Part shown: positions 8,979 through 18,145 of the stretch, in pieces
Layout: each line of letters starts with the position of its first letter
Numbering within the stretch: the stretch's first letter is position 1
Assembly: GCA_013359265.1 (NCBI GenBank)
Contig: JABWCD010000010.1
Coordinates: forward strand, 101,033 to 165,032
Length of the DNA: 64,000 nt
Direction: 5' to 3'
Origin: Candidatus Hydrogenedentota bacterium
GTDB taxonomy: Bacteria > Hydrogenedentota > Hydrogenedentia > Hydrogenedentales > SLHB01
Program-made: the position numbers and the translations under genes
The notes under the pieces: generated by a model
What the model saw: only the letters and a program-made list of their open reading frames with translations
Databases searched by the model: none
Told to the model about the DNA's origin: nothing

Positions 8979-9044
8979 CCTGCAATCGATTCGCGAATGC
9001 AGCTTCGATGAAGGCGGTGCCGTCTCGGTAAATCGATGCCGTTT

Positions 9045-11675
9045 TTACGTCAATAACTGGAAGTCGATGCTAATTTGCATGCTAGTAGCGGACGGGGCTG
9101 TCCGCAACTCGACTGAATTGATGTGCAACATCCCCTTTATGTCACCCCAGACAGACTCTAAAGCTGCGAAATCGTCTCCGGCGGCAATCACTTCGATTCG
9201 AGTTATTGGGGCCTTCATGCTGAGGTTGTTTCGCGCTTTCTCTTTTCTCACTTCCGCAATGACGTCGGATATGCGTTGATACGTGGACGCGTGCATTGGG
9301 AAGGGGATCGATTTAAATTCCTCCGGCGTTGGCCAGGGGCTGCGGTGGATGGTTTCGTTCATTCCGGGGTCGTTGGCGTAGGTCCAGTGCCAGATTTCTT
9401 CCGTGAGGAAGGGCATGAAGGGGGCGAACATTCGGAGCAGCGCGCGGTGGACGAGGCGCAGCGTTGAGGCGGCGCTGAGGCGGCCTTCGCTGAGTTCTTC
9501 TTCGTAGGTGCGCGGTTTTGAGAGTTCGACGTAGTTGTCGCAGAAGGTGCCCCAGAAGAAGTCTTCCGTGAGCTGCAGCGACTGAGCGTAGTCGAATTGG
9601 TCGAAGGCGGCGGTGGCGCGCTCGATGAGCGGGCGCAACTCGCGGACGATTGCGCGGTCGGTTTCGTGCGTGACGCGTTCCGGGCCGAGCAGCGCGGGGT
9701 CGATGCTTTCAAAGCGCCCGAGCACGAACTTCGACGCGTTGAACAGTTTTGTCGCGAGGCGTTTGCCGACCTTGAAAACCTGTTCGTCGAATGCGGTGTC
9801 CACGCCGGTACGCGCGCGGCCCGCCCAATAGCGGACGCAATCCGCGCCATACTGATCGATCAGCGGTTCCGGCGTGACGACGTTGCCCTGGCTCTTGGAC
9901 ATTTTCTTGCGGTCCGGGTCGAGAATCCATCCGCTGATGATGACGTTGTACCAGGGCACTTCGCGCTCGTGCATCCACGCCTTCACGATTGTGTAGAAGG
10001 CCCATGTGCGGATGATCTCGTGGCTCTGCGGGCGCACGTCCATGGGGAACAGCTTCTTGTGGCGCTCGGGATTCAGCGGCCCATGTGTCGCGATTTGGGG
10101 GGTGAGCGAACTGGTGGCCCATGTATCGAAGACGTCCGGGTCGCCGGTGAAACCGCCGGGCACGTCGCGTTGATCCGCGGTGTAACCGCCGGGAACGTCG
10201 TCAAGCGGATCGATTGGCAACTGGTTTGCGCGCGGCTTGATGACCTCGTCGTAGAGCACTTCGCCGTTTTCGCCGAGCTTGTACCACACGGGGATCGGCA
10301 CGCCGAAGAAACGCTGGCGGCTTAGGCACCAATCCTGGTTGAGGCCGAGCACCCAATTCTCATAGCGCGCCGCCATGTGCGCGGGGTGCCACTGAATCTT
10401 GCGGCCTTGTCCCACGAACGCGTCTTTGTGTTCGAGGATGCGCGTGAACCATTGCCGGGCAGGGATCAACTCGAGCGGTCGGTCGCCTTTCTCGAAGTAC
10501 TTGACCGCGTGCGTCATGTCTTGCTTGGGACGATCAATGACGCCATCGGTCGTGTTTGCGATCTCGACAATTATTTTTTGTGCTTGCTTCGCATACTTGC
10601 CCTGTAATTGCGAGTAGACGTGATTCGCTTGATCCGGCTCGATGCTGACGAACCGGTGCGCGCTATCGACTTCACGCGGATGTAGAAACTTGACAGGCAG
10701 TAAGTGACCATCGCGGTCCAGCACCTGACGCGTTGGCAGGTTGTACGTCTTGACCCACTCGACGTCCGTTTGGTCGCCAAACGTACACACCATCACGACG
10801 CCCGTACCCTTTTCGGGATCGGCTTTCGCATCGGACATGATGGGTACGGGCGCATGGAAAAGTGGCGTGACCGCATTCTTGCCGATGACACCCTTGTATC
10901 GATCATCGTCGGGATGGACCAGCACCGCCACGCACGCGGGCAACAATTCGGGGCGGGTTGTCGCAATCACGAGGTAATCGCTCGTGCCTTCGATGCCGAA
11001 TCGCAGGAAGTGGTAGGCGCTGGGTACTTCCTTATCGACCAATTCCGCCTGCGCAATGGCGGTGCGGAAATCGACATCCCACAGCACAGGCCGTTCGGCC
11101 TGGTAGACCTCGCCTTTTTCCAACAGTTCGAGGAAGCTCAACTGAGAAATCTTGCGGCAGTGTTCGTTGACGGTGGCGTATTCCTGGTCCCAGTCGTAGG
11201 ACATGCCCATGCGTTGCCACAGGTGGCGGAAGACTTCTTCGTCTTCCTTCGTGGCGATGTCGCAGAGTTCAATAAAATTCTTGCGCGAGATGGGTTGCGG
11301 ATCGCCTTTGCGGCCACGTTCGGCCTTGAAGTTCGGGTCGTAATGAACGTGCGGTTCGCATTTCACGTTGAACAGGTTTTGGACGCGCCGTTCGGTGGGC
11401 AGACCGTTGTCGTCCCAACCGATGGGGAAGAAGATGTTCTTGCCGCGCATGCGGTTGAAACGGACGATGAAGTCCTGGTGCGAATAGCTGAAGATATGCC
11501 CCATGTGCAGCGAGCCGCTTACCGTTGGCGGCGGCGTGTCGACCACAAAGGTTTCCTCGCGCGGGCGGGAGGGGTCATATGTGTAGGGATTGGTGTTCTG
11601 CCAATGCGCGCGCCACTTGGCTTCGACTTCTTCGGGCGCGTAATTTTTCGGCAACTCGGTATTCGGCGTCGTCAC
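9045..11675 (-). CDS. valS: valyl-tRNA synthetase, compact form
   Basis: Class I aminoacyl-tRNA synthetase of 876 residues that charges tRNA-Val. PPPTVSGSLHMGH contains the HIGH-type motif, GWDDNGLPTERRVQN is typical of valyl enzymes, an editing domain follows, and DPDRKKMSKSQGNV holds KMSKS. The anticodon-binding domain is present, but the C-terminal coiled-coil arm of the common bacterial ValS is missing. The protein ends shortly after a ferredoxin-like segment, so it belongs to the compact type found in archaea and some bacteria. The GTG start at 11675 is preferred because GAGGAA precedes it; an ATG at 11765 would add 30 unconserved residues. Confidence 0.92.
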   Translation of the reverse strand: MTTPNTELPKNYAPEEVEAKWRAHWQNTNPYTYDPSRPREETFVVDTPPPTVSGSLHMGHIFSYSHQDFIVRFNRMRGKNIFFPIGWDDNGLPTERRVQNLFNVKCEPHVHYDPNFKAERGRKGDPQPISRKNFIELCDIATKEDEEVFRHLWQRMGMSYDWDQEYATVNEHCRKISQLSFLELLEKGEVYQAERPVLWDVDFRTAIAQAELVDKEVPSAYHFLRFGIEGTSDYLVIATTRPELLPACVAVLVHPDDDRYKGVIGKNAVTPLFHAPVPIMSDAKADPEKGTGVVMVCTFGDQTDVEWVKTYNLPTRQVLDRDGHLLPVKFLHPREVDSAHRFVSIEPDQANHVYSQLQGKYAKQAQKIIVEIANTTDGVIDRPKQDMTHAVKYFEKGDRPLELIPARQWFTRILEHKDAFVGQGRKIQWHPAHMAARYENWVLGLNQDWCLSRQRFFGVPIPVWYKLGENGEVLYDEVIKPRANQLPIDPLDDVPGGYTADQRDVPGGFTGDPDVFDTWATSSLTPQIATHGPLNPERHKKLFPMDVRPQSHEIIRTWAFYTIVKAWMHEREVPWYNVIISGWILDPDRKKMSKSQGNVVTPEPLIDQYGADCVRYWAGRARTGVDTAFDEQVFKVGKRLATKLFNASKFVLGRFESIDPALLGPERVTHETDRAIVRELRPLIERATAAFDQFDYAQSLQLTEDFFWGTFCDNYVELSKPRTYEEELSEGRLSAASTLRLVHRALLRMFAPFMPFLTEEIWHWTYANDPGMNETIHRSPWPTPEEFKSIPFPMHASTYQRISDVIAEVRKEKARNNLSMKAPITRIEVIAAGDDFAALESVWGDIKGMLHINSVELRTAPSATSMQISIDFQLLT

Positions 11676-11776
11676 GGGGATTCCTCGGCTCAACGGATTG
11701 AAAGACTGCGGGTTATGCCCGCACGCGAAAGCGAAAAGTATACCAACGGCGCGACCGTTTTTCACGGCGCCGAGAC

Positions 11777-11825
11777 GATGTCCGTTCGCGATCGTTTCTT
11801 AACCATTAGCCCAGCGCGTTGCACT
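11777..11825 (+). repeat. direct repeat R1, copy 1
   Basis: 49 bases with 42 identical to 12369-12417; the core TTAGCCCAGCG is shared exactly. Weaker similarity continues downstream of both copies for about 70 bases (GGAAGCAAG followed by a CG-rich stretch and ATTT), so the duplicated unit may be over 100 bases long. Confidence 0.7.
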
Positions 11826-12010
11826 CGCAAATCGCGAAGTAGTGAATAGTGCAGCAGTTAAGAAGTCAGGAAGCGAGGAAGTCAGGAAGCAAGACGACTA
11901 TTTTAGAACTCCGGGCTGGTCACACGCTAAGGGGATGAACGTGCGCTCCGGAGGGGCAGTGCGGGAAACAGGACATGCACGCTCTTTGCCCCTGGGGTCT
12001 GAACTTGGGT

Positions 12011-12046
12011 GGGGTGTGGCGAGTTCTTTTTGACGAATCAAGGGGG
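12011..12046 (+). repeat. direct repeat R2, copy 1
   Basis: GGGGTGTGGCG, a T-rich core with TTTTTGACGAA, then CAAGGGGG. It matches 12114-12150 with a few differences and small indels. Confidence 0.6.
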
Positions 12047-12113
12047 CGGTCGAACCACGGTCGTCGCAGGCGCCGCTTCCACAGTGGCGCCTCCGATTTG
12101 GTACCGCCGCCAG

Positions 12114-12150
12114 GGGGGTGTGGCGGAATCTTTTTTGACGAAACAAGGGG
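12114..12150 (+). repeat. direct repeat R2, copy 2
   Basis: Second copy of the G-rich/TTTTTTGACGAA/G-rich unit at 12011, about 100 bases downstream in the same orientation. The spacer between copies is different in sequence. Confidence 0.6.
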
Positions 12151-12368
12151 GGGTGGGGGCCCAATTCGTCGTAAGTCGTGATTTTCTGGTGGCCGCAGGG
12201 TTGGCACCCCCCTGGGAAGACTGAGGTGCAGTTTGCCGAGGGTGGCAGAGTTGCAAGCGAATGATTGCGGGTTTCGAGTTTCGGGCGGAGAGTGGATCGG
12301 GGCCGATCGACGAGTATGGGAGTGAAGGTGTAGAGGTGCGAATGTGCGAAGGTGTGACTCGGTGACAT

Positions 12369-12417
12369 GATGCCTTTGCGCGATGGTTTCCTAACCATTA
12401 GCCCAGCGTGTTGCACT
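12369..12417 (+). repeat. direct repeat R1, copy 2
   Basis: Second copy of the 49-base repeat at 11777, in the same orientation, about 590 bases away. Together the copies bracket the region that carries the R2 repeats. Confidence 0.7.
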
Positions 12418-12591
12418 GGGATGGGAAGAAAGACCGCGAATAGCGTAGTAGCGAGTAGTTTGGAAGCAAGGCGGCGATTTGGACCGGCGTAACGGTGAAC
12501 AAACGACGAAAAGGACCAAAACGACCAAAGGGACCTAAACAGTACGAGACGCGATCAACTGTTTCTGGTCTGCGTCCGGTTTTGGTCCGCT

Positions 12592-13245
12592 TTAGCCTTG
12601 TTGGATTCCCCACAGCGCCAGCCAGGTGGCCTGTTCGAAAAGATAGTCCAGCGGACCGCTCAAGAATCTACTGGAAATAAAAATAGCGATAAGGATGCCG
12701 AAGGGCCCGATGGATTCGAGCATCTGCTTGCCCGAATCGGGGAGCAGGAAACCGAGCAGCGCCGAGCCGTCCAGTGGGGGGACGGGGATCATGTTGAACA
12801 GCGCGAGCAAGAGGTTGATGTAGATCATCAGCATCCCAAGCTGCAAGAGGAAGACGTCCTGCATTGTTTCGATGCCTACGGCAATAAACCCAATGCGCAG
12901 GAGCAGGATAGTCACAATCGCTATCAGAAGGTTTGACGCCGGTCCGGCAAGGGCTATTAGGACGGGATCGCGGCGGAGGTTCTTGAGGTTGCGGGGGTTG
13001 TACGGCACCGGCTTTGCCCACCCAAAGAGGAAGGGAATCCGCGTAAAGAACATCATCATCGGCATAATCACCGTGCCGATGGGGTCGACGTGTTTGGCCG
13101 GGTTCAGGGTCACGCGGCCGAGCAGCCGGGCGGTGGGATCGCCGCACATTTCCGCCACTTTTGCATGGGACGCCTCGTGGACGCTGAGGGAAAAGACGAG
13201 GCAGAAGTACTGCATGATGAAGGCGGCGATGATCTCCGGTTCCAT
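12592..13245 (-). CDS. site-2 protease family (M50) intramembrane metalloprotease
   Basis: Polytopic protein of 217 residues in peptidase family M50. HEASH at residues 23-27 is the HExxH zinc motif in the first membrane helix, and NMIPVPPLDG with Asp about 159 is the third-ligand motif in a later helix. Hydrophobic segments fall near 8-28, 95-118, 125-155 and 180-200. It lacks PDZ and CBS domains, so it belongs to the short, YwhC/Rip-like group whose substrates are usually unknown. The start MEPEII is chosen because the family motif follows at the usual distance; the longer frame adds unconserved sequence. Confidence 0.88.
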   Translation of the reverse strand: MEPEIIAAFIMQYFCLVFSLSVHEASHAKVAEMCGDPTARLLGRVTLNPAKHVDPIGTVIMPMMMFFTRIPFLFGWAKPVPYNPRNLKNLRRDPVLIALAGPASNLLIAIVTILLLRIGFIAVGIETMQDVFLLQLGMLMIYINLLLALFNMIPVPPLDGSALLGFLLPDSGKQMLESIGPFGILIAIFISSRFLSGPLDYLFEQATWLALWGIQQG

Positions 13246-13358
13246 GAATATTCCCGAGGGGTGAACTGTTTCGGGCAGTATACGAGGGGGGCGCTCCGCA
13301 GTCAAAAAAGCCGTGAAAAGGCGGGGTTGGCCCATATAAGCAGTGGGCTGGAAAAGAC

Positions 13359-13387
13359 TTGCACGAATGGACCCCTTCCCGTATAAT
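13359..13387 (+). promoter_or_regulatory. sigma-70-type promoter for the HU gene
   Basis: TTGCAC (13359-13364) and TATAAT (13382-13387) are separated by exactly 17 bases. This is one of the two closest matches to consensus in the window. Transcription should start near 13394, giving a leader of about 75 bases. High expression would suit an abundant nucleoid protein. Confidence 0.75.
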
Positions 13388-13469
13388 CCAAATCGTCTTA
13401 GATTTTGCTAGGTCCATGCCGCACAGCAACTTTCGGGTGCTTACCCGGCCAAATGGAGGGTCCGGCTCG

Positions 13470-13802
13470 GTGACAATGACAAAACGCGAACTCGTGATTC
13501 GAGTTGCCAACACGCTCGGCATGACGCAAAGCGATGTAGCCAAGATCATTGAAGGGGCCTTCGATACGATTTCCCGCACGCTTGCCGAGGGCGAACGTTG
13601 GGAGTTGCGCGATTTTGGCGTGTTCGAAGTGAAGACGCGCGCAAGCCGCATCGGCCGCAACCCGCGCACCGGCGATCAAGTGCCTGTGCCGGAACGCCGC
13701 GTGGTTACGTTCCGCCCCGGCAAGAAGATGAAAGAACTGATCTGCGGCGAAGCGCCCGCCGAAGGGGCCGCGCAACCGTCCGGCGAAACGCCGTCGATAT
13801 AG
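13470..13802 (+). CDS. HU/IHF family DNA-binding protein
   Basis: DNABII-family nucleoid protein of 110 residues. TKRELVIRVANTLGMTQSDV begins the helical dimerisation part, GVFEVKTRASRIGRNPRTGD covers the beta-arm with the conserved RxGRNPxTG, and VTFRPGKKMKE ends the fold. A Pro/Ala/Gly-rich tail of about 15 residues follows the usual 90-95-residue core. GTG at 13470 lies 9 bases after GGAGGG; the ATG two codons later (13476) is an equally possible start. It bends and compacts DNA as a dimer. Whether it is HU-like or IHF-like cannot be decided here. Confidence 0.93.
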   Translation: MTMTKRELVIRVANTLGMTQSDVAKIIEGAFDTISRTLAEGERWELRDFGVFEVKTRASRIGRNPRTGDQVPVPERRVVTFRPGKKMKELICGEAPAEGAAQPSGETPSI

Positions 13803-13926
13803 CGCGGAGCATCTCTACACCGTTGGTATCATTGGTCCCGTCCGAAGTTCCTCTCGTTGTTGGTGAGGGATTTCTCCTCACGCGCCTGCCTACAGCACTA
13901 CCGTATGCGACCCGGAGGGCGATGGC

Positions 13927-14964
13927 GTGATTGGGCACGGTATTGTGCGATTGCCCGCCGAATGGGAGCCGCAGTCCGCCATCCAGCTTACGTGGCCGCA
14001 CGCAAACTCCGACTGGGGCCCGACGCTCCATGAGGTCGAACCGTGTTTTGACGCGATCGCAGCCGCTATCAGCCGTTACGAGGTGGTGCTGATTGCGTGC
14101 TCCGATCCAGGACACGTGAAGCAGCGGTTGGAGCGCGCCGGCGCCGTGATGGAAAACGTTCGCGCGTACAAGGCCGACACAAACGATACGTGGGCGCGGG
14201 ACCACGGGCCGATCACGGTCGAGCGCAATGGCGGGTTGGCGTTGCTCGATTTTGGTTTCAACGGATGGGGCGGCAAATACCCTGCCGATCTCGATGACGC
14301 ACTCACGACCGCGCTCTTCGCGCAGAAGGCGTTTGGGGACATCCTCATGGAATCGATCCCTGTTGTGCTCGAGGGTGGCTCGATCGAGAGCGACGGGCGC
14401 GGGACGATTTTGACGACCACATCGTGTCTGTTGAATCCGAATCGCAACGGAGAGACCACGGAATCGGAGGCGGAATTTGTCCTGCGCGAACACCTTGGCG
14501 CGCACCGTGTGCTTTGGCTGAACCACGGTCAACTCGAAGGCGACGACACGGACGGTCACATCGATACACTGGCGCGGTTTTGCAGTCCGAATACCATTGC
14601 ATATGTTGCGTGCTCGAACAAGCGCGACAAGCACTACAAACCGATGAAGGCCATGGAAGAGGAACTGCGCGCGTTGCGCACGGACGACGGCGAACCGTAC
14701 ACGCTTGTACCGTTGCCTTGGCCGAAGGCGTGTTACGACGACGACAAGAACCGCCTCCCGGCAACGTACGCCAATTTTCTGATTGTCAACGGCGCGGTGC
14801 TCGTACCCGCGTACAACGATCCGGCGGATGCGAAAGCGCTGGACATCATCGGCGGATGCTTCCCCGGGCGCGAAATCGTAGGCATCGATTGCAGGCCCTT
14901 GATCGTGCAGCACGGTTCGCTGCATTGTGTGACCATGCAGATTCCCGCGGGAGTTCAGGTATGA
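13927..14964 (+). CDS. aguA: agmatine deiminase
   Basis: Converts agmatine to N-carbamoylputrescine with release of ammonia. The 345 residues follow the peptidyl-arginine-deiminase-like fold: PAEWEPQSAIQLTWPH at the start, NDTWARDHGPI, VLEGGSIESDGRGTILTT, LNHGQLEGDDTDGHIDTLARF with the catalytic His/Asp region, and a C-terminal Cys in QHGSLHCVTMQIP. The GTG start at 13927 has a GGAGG site 9 bases upstream. Its last codon and stop overlap the next gene's ATG (ATGA), so aguA and aguB are translationally coupled. Confidence 0.95.
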   Translation: MIGHGIVRLPAEWEPQSAIQLTWPHANSDWGPTLHEVEPCFDAIAAAISRYEVVLIACSDPGHVKQRLERAGAVMENVRAYKADTNDTWARDHGPITVERNGGLALLDFGFNGWGGKYPADLDDALTTALFAQKAFGDILMESIPVVLEGGSIESDGRGTILTTTSCLLNPNRNGETTESEAEFVLREHLGAHRVLWLNHGQLEGDDTDGHIDTLARFCSPNTIAYVACSNKRDKHYKPMKAMEEELRALRTDDGEPYTLVPLPWPKACYDDDKNRLPATYANFLIVNGAVLVPAYNDPADAKALDIIGGCFPGREIVGIDCRPLIVQHGSLHCVTMQIPAGVQV

Positions 14965-15848
14965 ACGACACCTTGACGGTCGCGATGGTGCAGCAGGCAT
15001 GTGGCGCCGACCTCGAACAGAATCTTGAGCTCTCTCTCCGGTTCATTCGCGATGCCGCCGATCGCGGGGCGAAGCTCGTCGTGTTGCAGGAACTGCATGG
15101 CGGGCCGTACTTCTGCCAGTGCGAGGACACGTCGTATTTCGATTGGGCCGAATCGATTCCCGGCCCCTCGGCGGCGCGATTGGGCATGCAGGCGCGCGAA
15201 TCCGGCGTAGTGATTGTGTCGTCCTTGTTCGAGCGCCGCGCGGCCGGCGTCTATCACAACACCGCGGTCGTGTTCGAAGCGGACGGGTCGATTGCCGGCA
15301 AGTATAGGAAGATGCACATTCCGGATGACCCAGGGTTTTACGAAAAGTTCTACTTCACGCCCGGCGATCTCGGGTTCCATCCCATCGATACGTCCGCCGG
15401 CAAACTCGGCGTGCTGGTGTGTTGGGACCAATGGTTCCCCGAAGCCGCGCGCCTGATGGCGTTGCGGGGCGCGGACATCCTCATTTACCCGACGGCGATC
15501 GGATGGACGCCCAGCGATGCCGATGACGAGAAGAACCGCCAGCGCGACGCGTGGACGACAGTTCAACGCAGCCACGCGATTGCGAACGGGCTGCCGCTTG
15601 TTGTGGTGAACCGCACCGGGTTCGAGCCCGATCCCTCCGGCGCCTCCGACGGTATCCACTTCTGGGGCAGCAGCTTCGCCGCGGGCCCCCAAGGCGAGGT
15701 ACTCGCGCAAGGCGGCATCGACGCGGAGCAGGTCATCCTCGCCGAAATCGAGCGCGCGCGCACCGAGCGCGTTCGCCGCATTTGGCCCTTTCTGCGCGAT
15801 CGCCGCGTTGATGCGTACCAGGGCCTTGATCAACGCCTGCTGGATTAG
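14961..15848 (+). CDS. aguB: N-carbamoylputrescine amidase
   Basis: Nitrilase-superfamily enzyme of 295 residues that hydrolyses N-carbamoylputrescine to putrescine, CO2 and ammonia. The catalytic triad is visible: Glu about 44 (LQELHGG), Lys about 117 (KYRKMHIP) and Cys about 154 (VCWDQWFPE). The ATG overlaps the aguA stop. The following transporter gene begins three bases after this stop, so all three probably form one polyamine operon. Confidence 0.95.
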   Translation: MNDTLTVAMVQQACGADLEQNLELSLRFIRDAADRGAKLVVLQELHGGPYFCQCEDTSYFDWAESIPGPSAARLGMQARESGVVIVSSLFERRAAGVYHNTAVVFEADGSIAGKYRKMHIPDDPGFYEKFYFTPGDLGFHPIDTSAGKLGVLVCWDQWFPEAARLMALRGADILIYPTAIGWTPSDADDEKNRQRDAWTTVQRSHAIANGLPLVVVNRTGFEPDPSGASDGIHFWGSSFAAGPQGEVLAQGGIDAEQVILAEIERARTERVRRIWPFLRDRRVDAYQGLDQRLLD

Positions 15849-15851
15849 TCC

Positions 15852-17231
15852 GTGAACTGGGTCCTCACCGGCGTCATCGTCTACGTGCTCGCGCAACTCG
15901 CGGTCGGCCTCTACGTTTCCCGCCGAAACAAGACGGAAACCGACTACCTGCTTGCCGGCCGGCGACTTGGTTACGTGATGGTGACGATGAGCGTGTTTGC
16001 CACGTGGTTTGGCGCTGAGACGTGCATCGGGTCGGCCGGCGCGGTGTATGACGAAGGGTTGTCGGGTAGCAGGGCCGACCCGTTCGGTTACACGATCTGC
16101 TTACTTGTGATGGGTGCACTTTTTGCAGTGCCGTTGTACCGCAGACAATTGACGACGCTGGGCGATTTGTTTCGTCAGCGTTACGGCGGCGGTGTTGAGA
16201 AAATCGCGGCAATTGTGATCATCCCGAGTTCGGTGATTTGGGCGGGCGCGCAGATACATGCATTCGGCCAAGTCGTGTCCGCGATCTCGACGATACCGGT
16301 CGCGGTGTCGATTCCCGCGGCTGCGCTTGTTGTTATCGTATACACCGGCTCCGGCGGGCTGCTCGCCGACGCCGTAACGGACGTGCTGCAAGGCATCGTG
16401 CTGATTCTCGGGTTGTTCGCGACCTTCATCGCTGTTTTCGTCGCGCTTGGCGGCCCAAGCGCGGCTGTAGCGCAAATCGATCCGACGCGGTTGAACCTGT
16501 TTGGTTCTGAGTCGAGCATTTTCGAGCGTATTGAGGCCTGGGCCGTGCCCATCTTCGGATCGGTGCTGGCGCAGGAACTCGTGTCGCGGACGTTGGCGGC
16601 GCGCGACGAACGGGTTGCACAGCGATCGGCGTTCATGGGCGCCGGCATCTACCTTATTGTCGGCTCCTTGCCGGTACTGATTGCGTTGGCGGGAAGTTCG
16701 CTCGTGGGCAAAATCGAGGAACCGGACCAGTTTCTTCCAACGGTGGCGATGAAACTCCTGCATCCAGCGCTATACGTCGTGTTCGCCGGCGCGCTCATCT
16801 CCGCCATTTTGTCCACGGTTGACAGCGCGCTTCTGGCCGCGGCCGCGCTCGCATCGCACAACGTCATTCTGCCCGTGATGCCGGGCATCTCGGAGCGTGG
16901 GAAAGTGCGGCTAGCGCGTAGCTGTGTCATTGCCTTCGGCGTGGCGGCGTACTTCTTTGCCATCCGCGAGGGCACCGTGCACGACAAGGTGGAGGAAGCG
17001 TCCGCGTTCGGCAGCGCCGGGATACTGATCGTTGGGGTGTTCGCGATGTTCAGCGGATACGGCGGCAAATGGGCAGCGGGGGCGTCGCTGCTGGTTGGCA
17101 GCGGAGCGTGGCTCATCGCGAACTTTCAGATGGGGTTACCCTATCCGTATTTGTGCGCGCTGGCAGCGTCGCTTGTCGTGTATCTGGCTATCGCCGCGAT
17201 AGAGCCGAATGTGACGCAAACGTCCACGTAA
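15852..17231 (+). CDS. sodium:solute symporter family transporter
   Basis: SSS-family (LeuT-fold) secondary transporter of 459 residues with about 13 hydrophobic segments. Family features include the TDYLLAGRRLG segment after helix 1, the FGAETCIGSAG helix break, and STVDSALLAAAALASHN with the Ser residues expected at the sodium site. It starts with GTG three bases after aguB. The context suggests uptake or exchange of agmatine, carbamoylputrescine or a related polyamine, but substrate cannot be read from sequence. A hairpin follows the stop. Confidence 0.88.
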   Translation: MNWVLTGVIVYVLAQLAVGLYVSRRNKTETDYLLAGRRLGYVMVTMSVFATWFGAETCIGSAGAVYDEGLSGSRADPFGYTICLLVMGALFAVPLYRRQLTTLGDLFRQRYGGGVEKIAAIVIIPSSVIWAGAQIHAFGQVVSAISTIPVAVSIPAAALVVIVYTGSGGLLADAVTDVLQGIVLILGLFATFIAVFVALGGPSAAVAQIDPTRLNLFGSESSIFERIEAWAVPIFGSVLAQELVSRTLAARDERVAQRSAFMGAGIYLIVGSLPVLIALAGSSLVGKIEEPDQFLPTVAMKLLHPALYVVFAGALISAILSTVDSALLAAAALASHNVILPVMPGISERGKVRLARSCVIAFGVAAYFFAIREGTVHDKVEEASAFGSAGILIVGVFAMFSGYGGKWAAGASLLVGSGAWLIANFQMGLPYPYLCALAASLVVYLAIAAIEPNVTQTST

Positions 17232-17253
17232 ACTGGCGGGATCAGGCCAGTTT
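17230..17253 (+). terminator. possible hairpin terminator after the polyamine operon
   Basis: AAACTGGC and GCCAGTTT form a perfect 8-base stem with an 8-base loop. The stem begins with the last base of the symporter's stop codon and ends with three T residues, but no longer T-run follows, so termination may be partial. Confidence 0.4.
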
Positions 17254-17296
17254 CAGGTATCCTATCCCATTGAGACCAATTGGATTGGAACCGATC

Positions 17297-18145
17297 ATGT
17301 CGCTCGCGATTGATATTGTGTTTTACGCCGCGTTTGCGCTGTTTGCGGCGTCGACGCTCACGTCGTATCTGTACCTCCGCGCGGACAAGGGAGGGATGCT
17401 GGGGGTGACTCAGCGCGCCATTGCCGTGGCTGCCGGATTATTGTTCGCGGCATTTTGCCTGCGATGGGCGAGCTACGGCCGGATTCCGCTGACGAACATG
17501 GTCGACATTGTCAATGTCCTGTTAGTCATGTCGACGGCGATTGTCATCGCATTGGTCCGGCGCGAGTCGCTCCGCCCGCTGGTCTGCTATTACGCGCCGC
17601 CCCTGGCGGCGCTGTCGCTGCTCAACGTGATGCTCAGTTTCGGGAAACTGCACGACGAGCCGAAGGAACTCAATGATGTATTTCTCGCGATACACGTCGG
17701 GCTGGCATTTCTCGCCTACGCACTGTTTCTCATCGCTAGCCTCACCAGCGCCGTGTACATCGTCCAGGCCCGGCGCCTGAAATCGCCGCTATCGTCGGCC
17801 ACGACCGCAAAGCTGCCGCCGCTCGAACACCTCGATGCGACGCTGTTTCGTCTCATCGCGTGGGGGTATCCGTTCTTCGCGATTACCTTGATACTCGGTT
17901 TTGTCGGCGCGTATCTGTACTCGAACGAACTCGATGCCCGCTGGTGGCTCTCGGCGAAAATTCTCTATGCGGTCTTTATGGCCGCGCTCTATTCCTTCTC
18001 GTTTCATTCGCGGCGTTTGGGGTTGCTTCGCGGGCAAAAGCTTGCGTACGTCATGGTCATCGGCTTCGGGCTGATGCTCGCCATTTACCTGCTGCTCGGC
18101 GTGACCGACCTGAAAGACCTCGGGTTCTGGAGCACGCGCGCATGA
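17297..18145 (+). CDS. CcsA/HemX-like cytochrome c assembly membrane protein
   Basis: Membrane protein of 282 residues with about eight hydrophobic segments, of the cytochrome c assembly (CcsA/HemX) family. It has the RWASYGRIPLTNMVD segment, LAIHVGLAFLAYALFLIASLTS, and a late WWLSAKILYAVFMAAL helix. In many bacteria the HemX member sits directly upstream of hemA and affects glutamyl-tRNA reductase levels; CcsA itself handles heme for cytochrome c. Both roles fit. The stop overlaps the hemA ATG (ATGA). The start chosen, MSLAID, lies after a long unconserved in-frame stretch inside the symporter gene. Confidence 0.85.
   Translation: MSLAIDIVFYAAFALFAASTLTSYLYLRADKGGMLGVTQRAIAVAAGLLFAAFCLRWASYGRIPLTNMVDIVNVLLVMSTAIVIALVRRESLRPLVCYYAPPLAALSLLNVMLSFGKLHDEPKELNDVFLAIHVGLAFLAYALFLIASLTSAVYIVQARRLKSPLSSATTAKLPPLEHLDATLFRLIAWGYPFFAITLILGFVGAYLYSNELDARWWLSAKILYAVFMAALYSFSFHSRRLGLLRGQKLAYVMVIGFGLMLAIYLLLGVTDLKDLGFWSTRA

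Larger units (their letters stand above)
11676..12591. other. non-coding, repeat-bearing intergenic region
   Basis: About 900 bases without a credible gene; the open frames are low-complexity and lack ribosome sites. It holds two direct-repeat pairs (listed separately) and purine-rich micro-repeats such as the twice-occurring GAAGTCAGGAAGC near 11860-11890 and an A-rich GACCAAA repeat near 12510-12540. Codon-like structure is absent. It looks like debris or expansion of small repeats between valS and the protease gene, both of which are transcribed leftward. Confidence 0.6.

Noticed and set aside
11898..12416. Minus-strand open frame of 172 codons in the repeat region
   Set aside because: It is made of repeat-derived low-complexity sequence and lacks a ribosome site and family resemblance.
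13927..14964. Arginine deiminase
   Set aside because: Length, the AEWEPQ beginning and the coupled N-carbamoylputrescine amidase gene fit agmatine deiminase.
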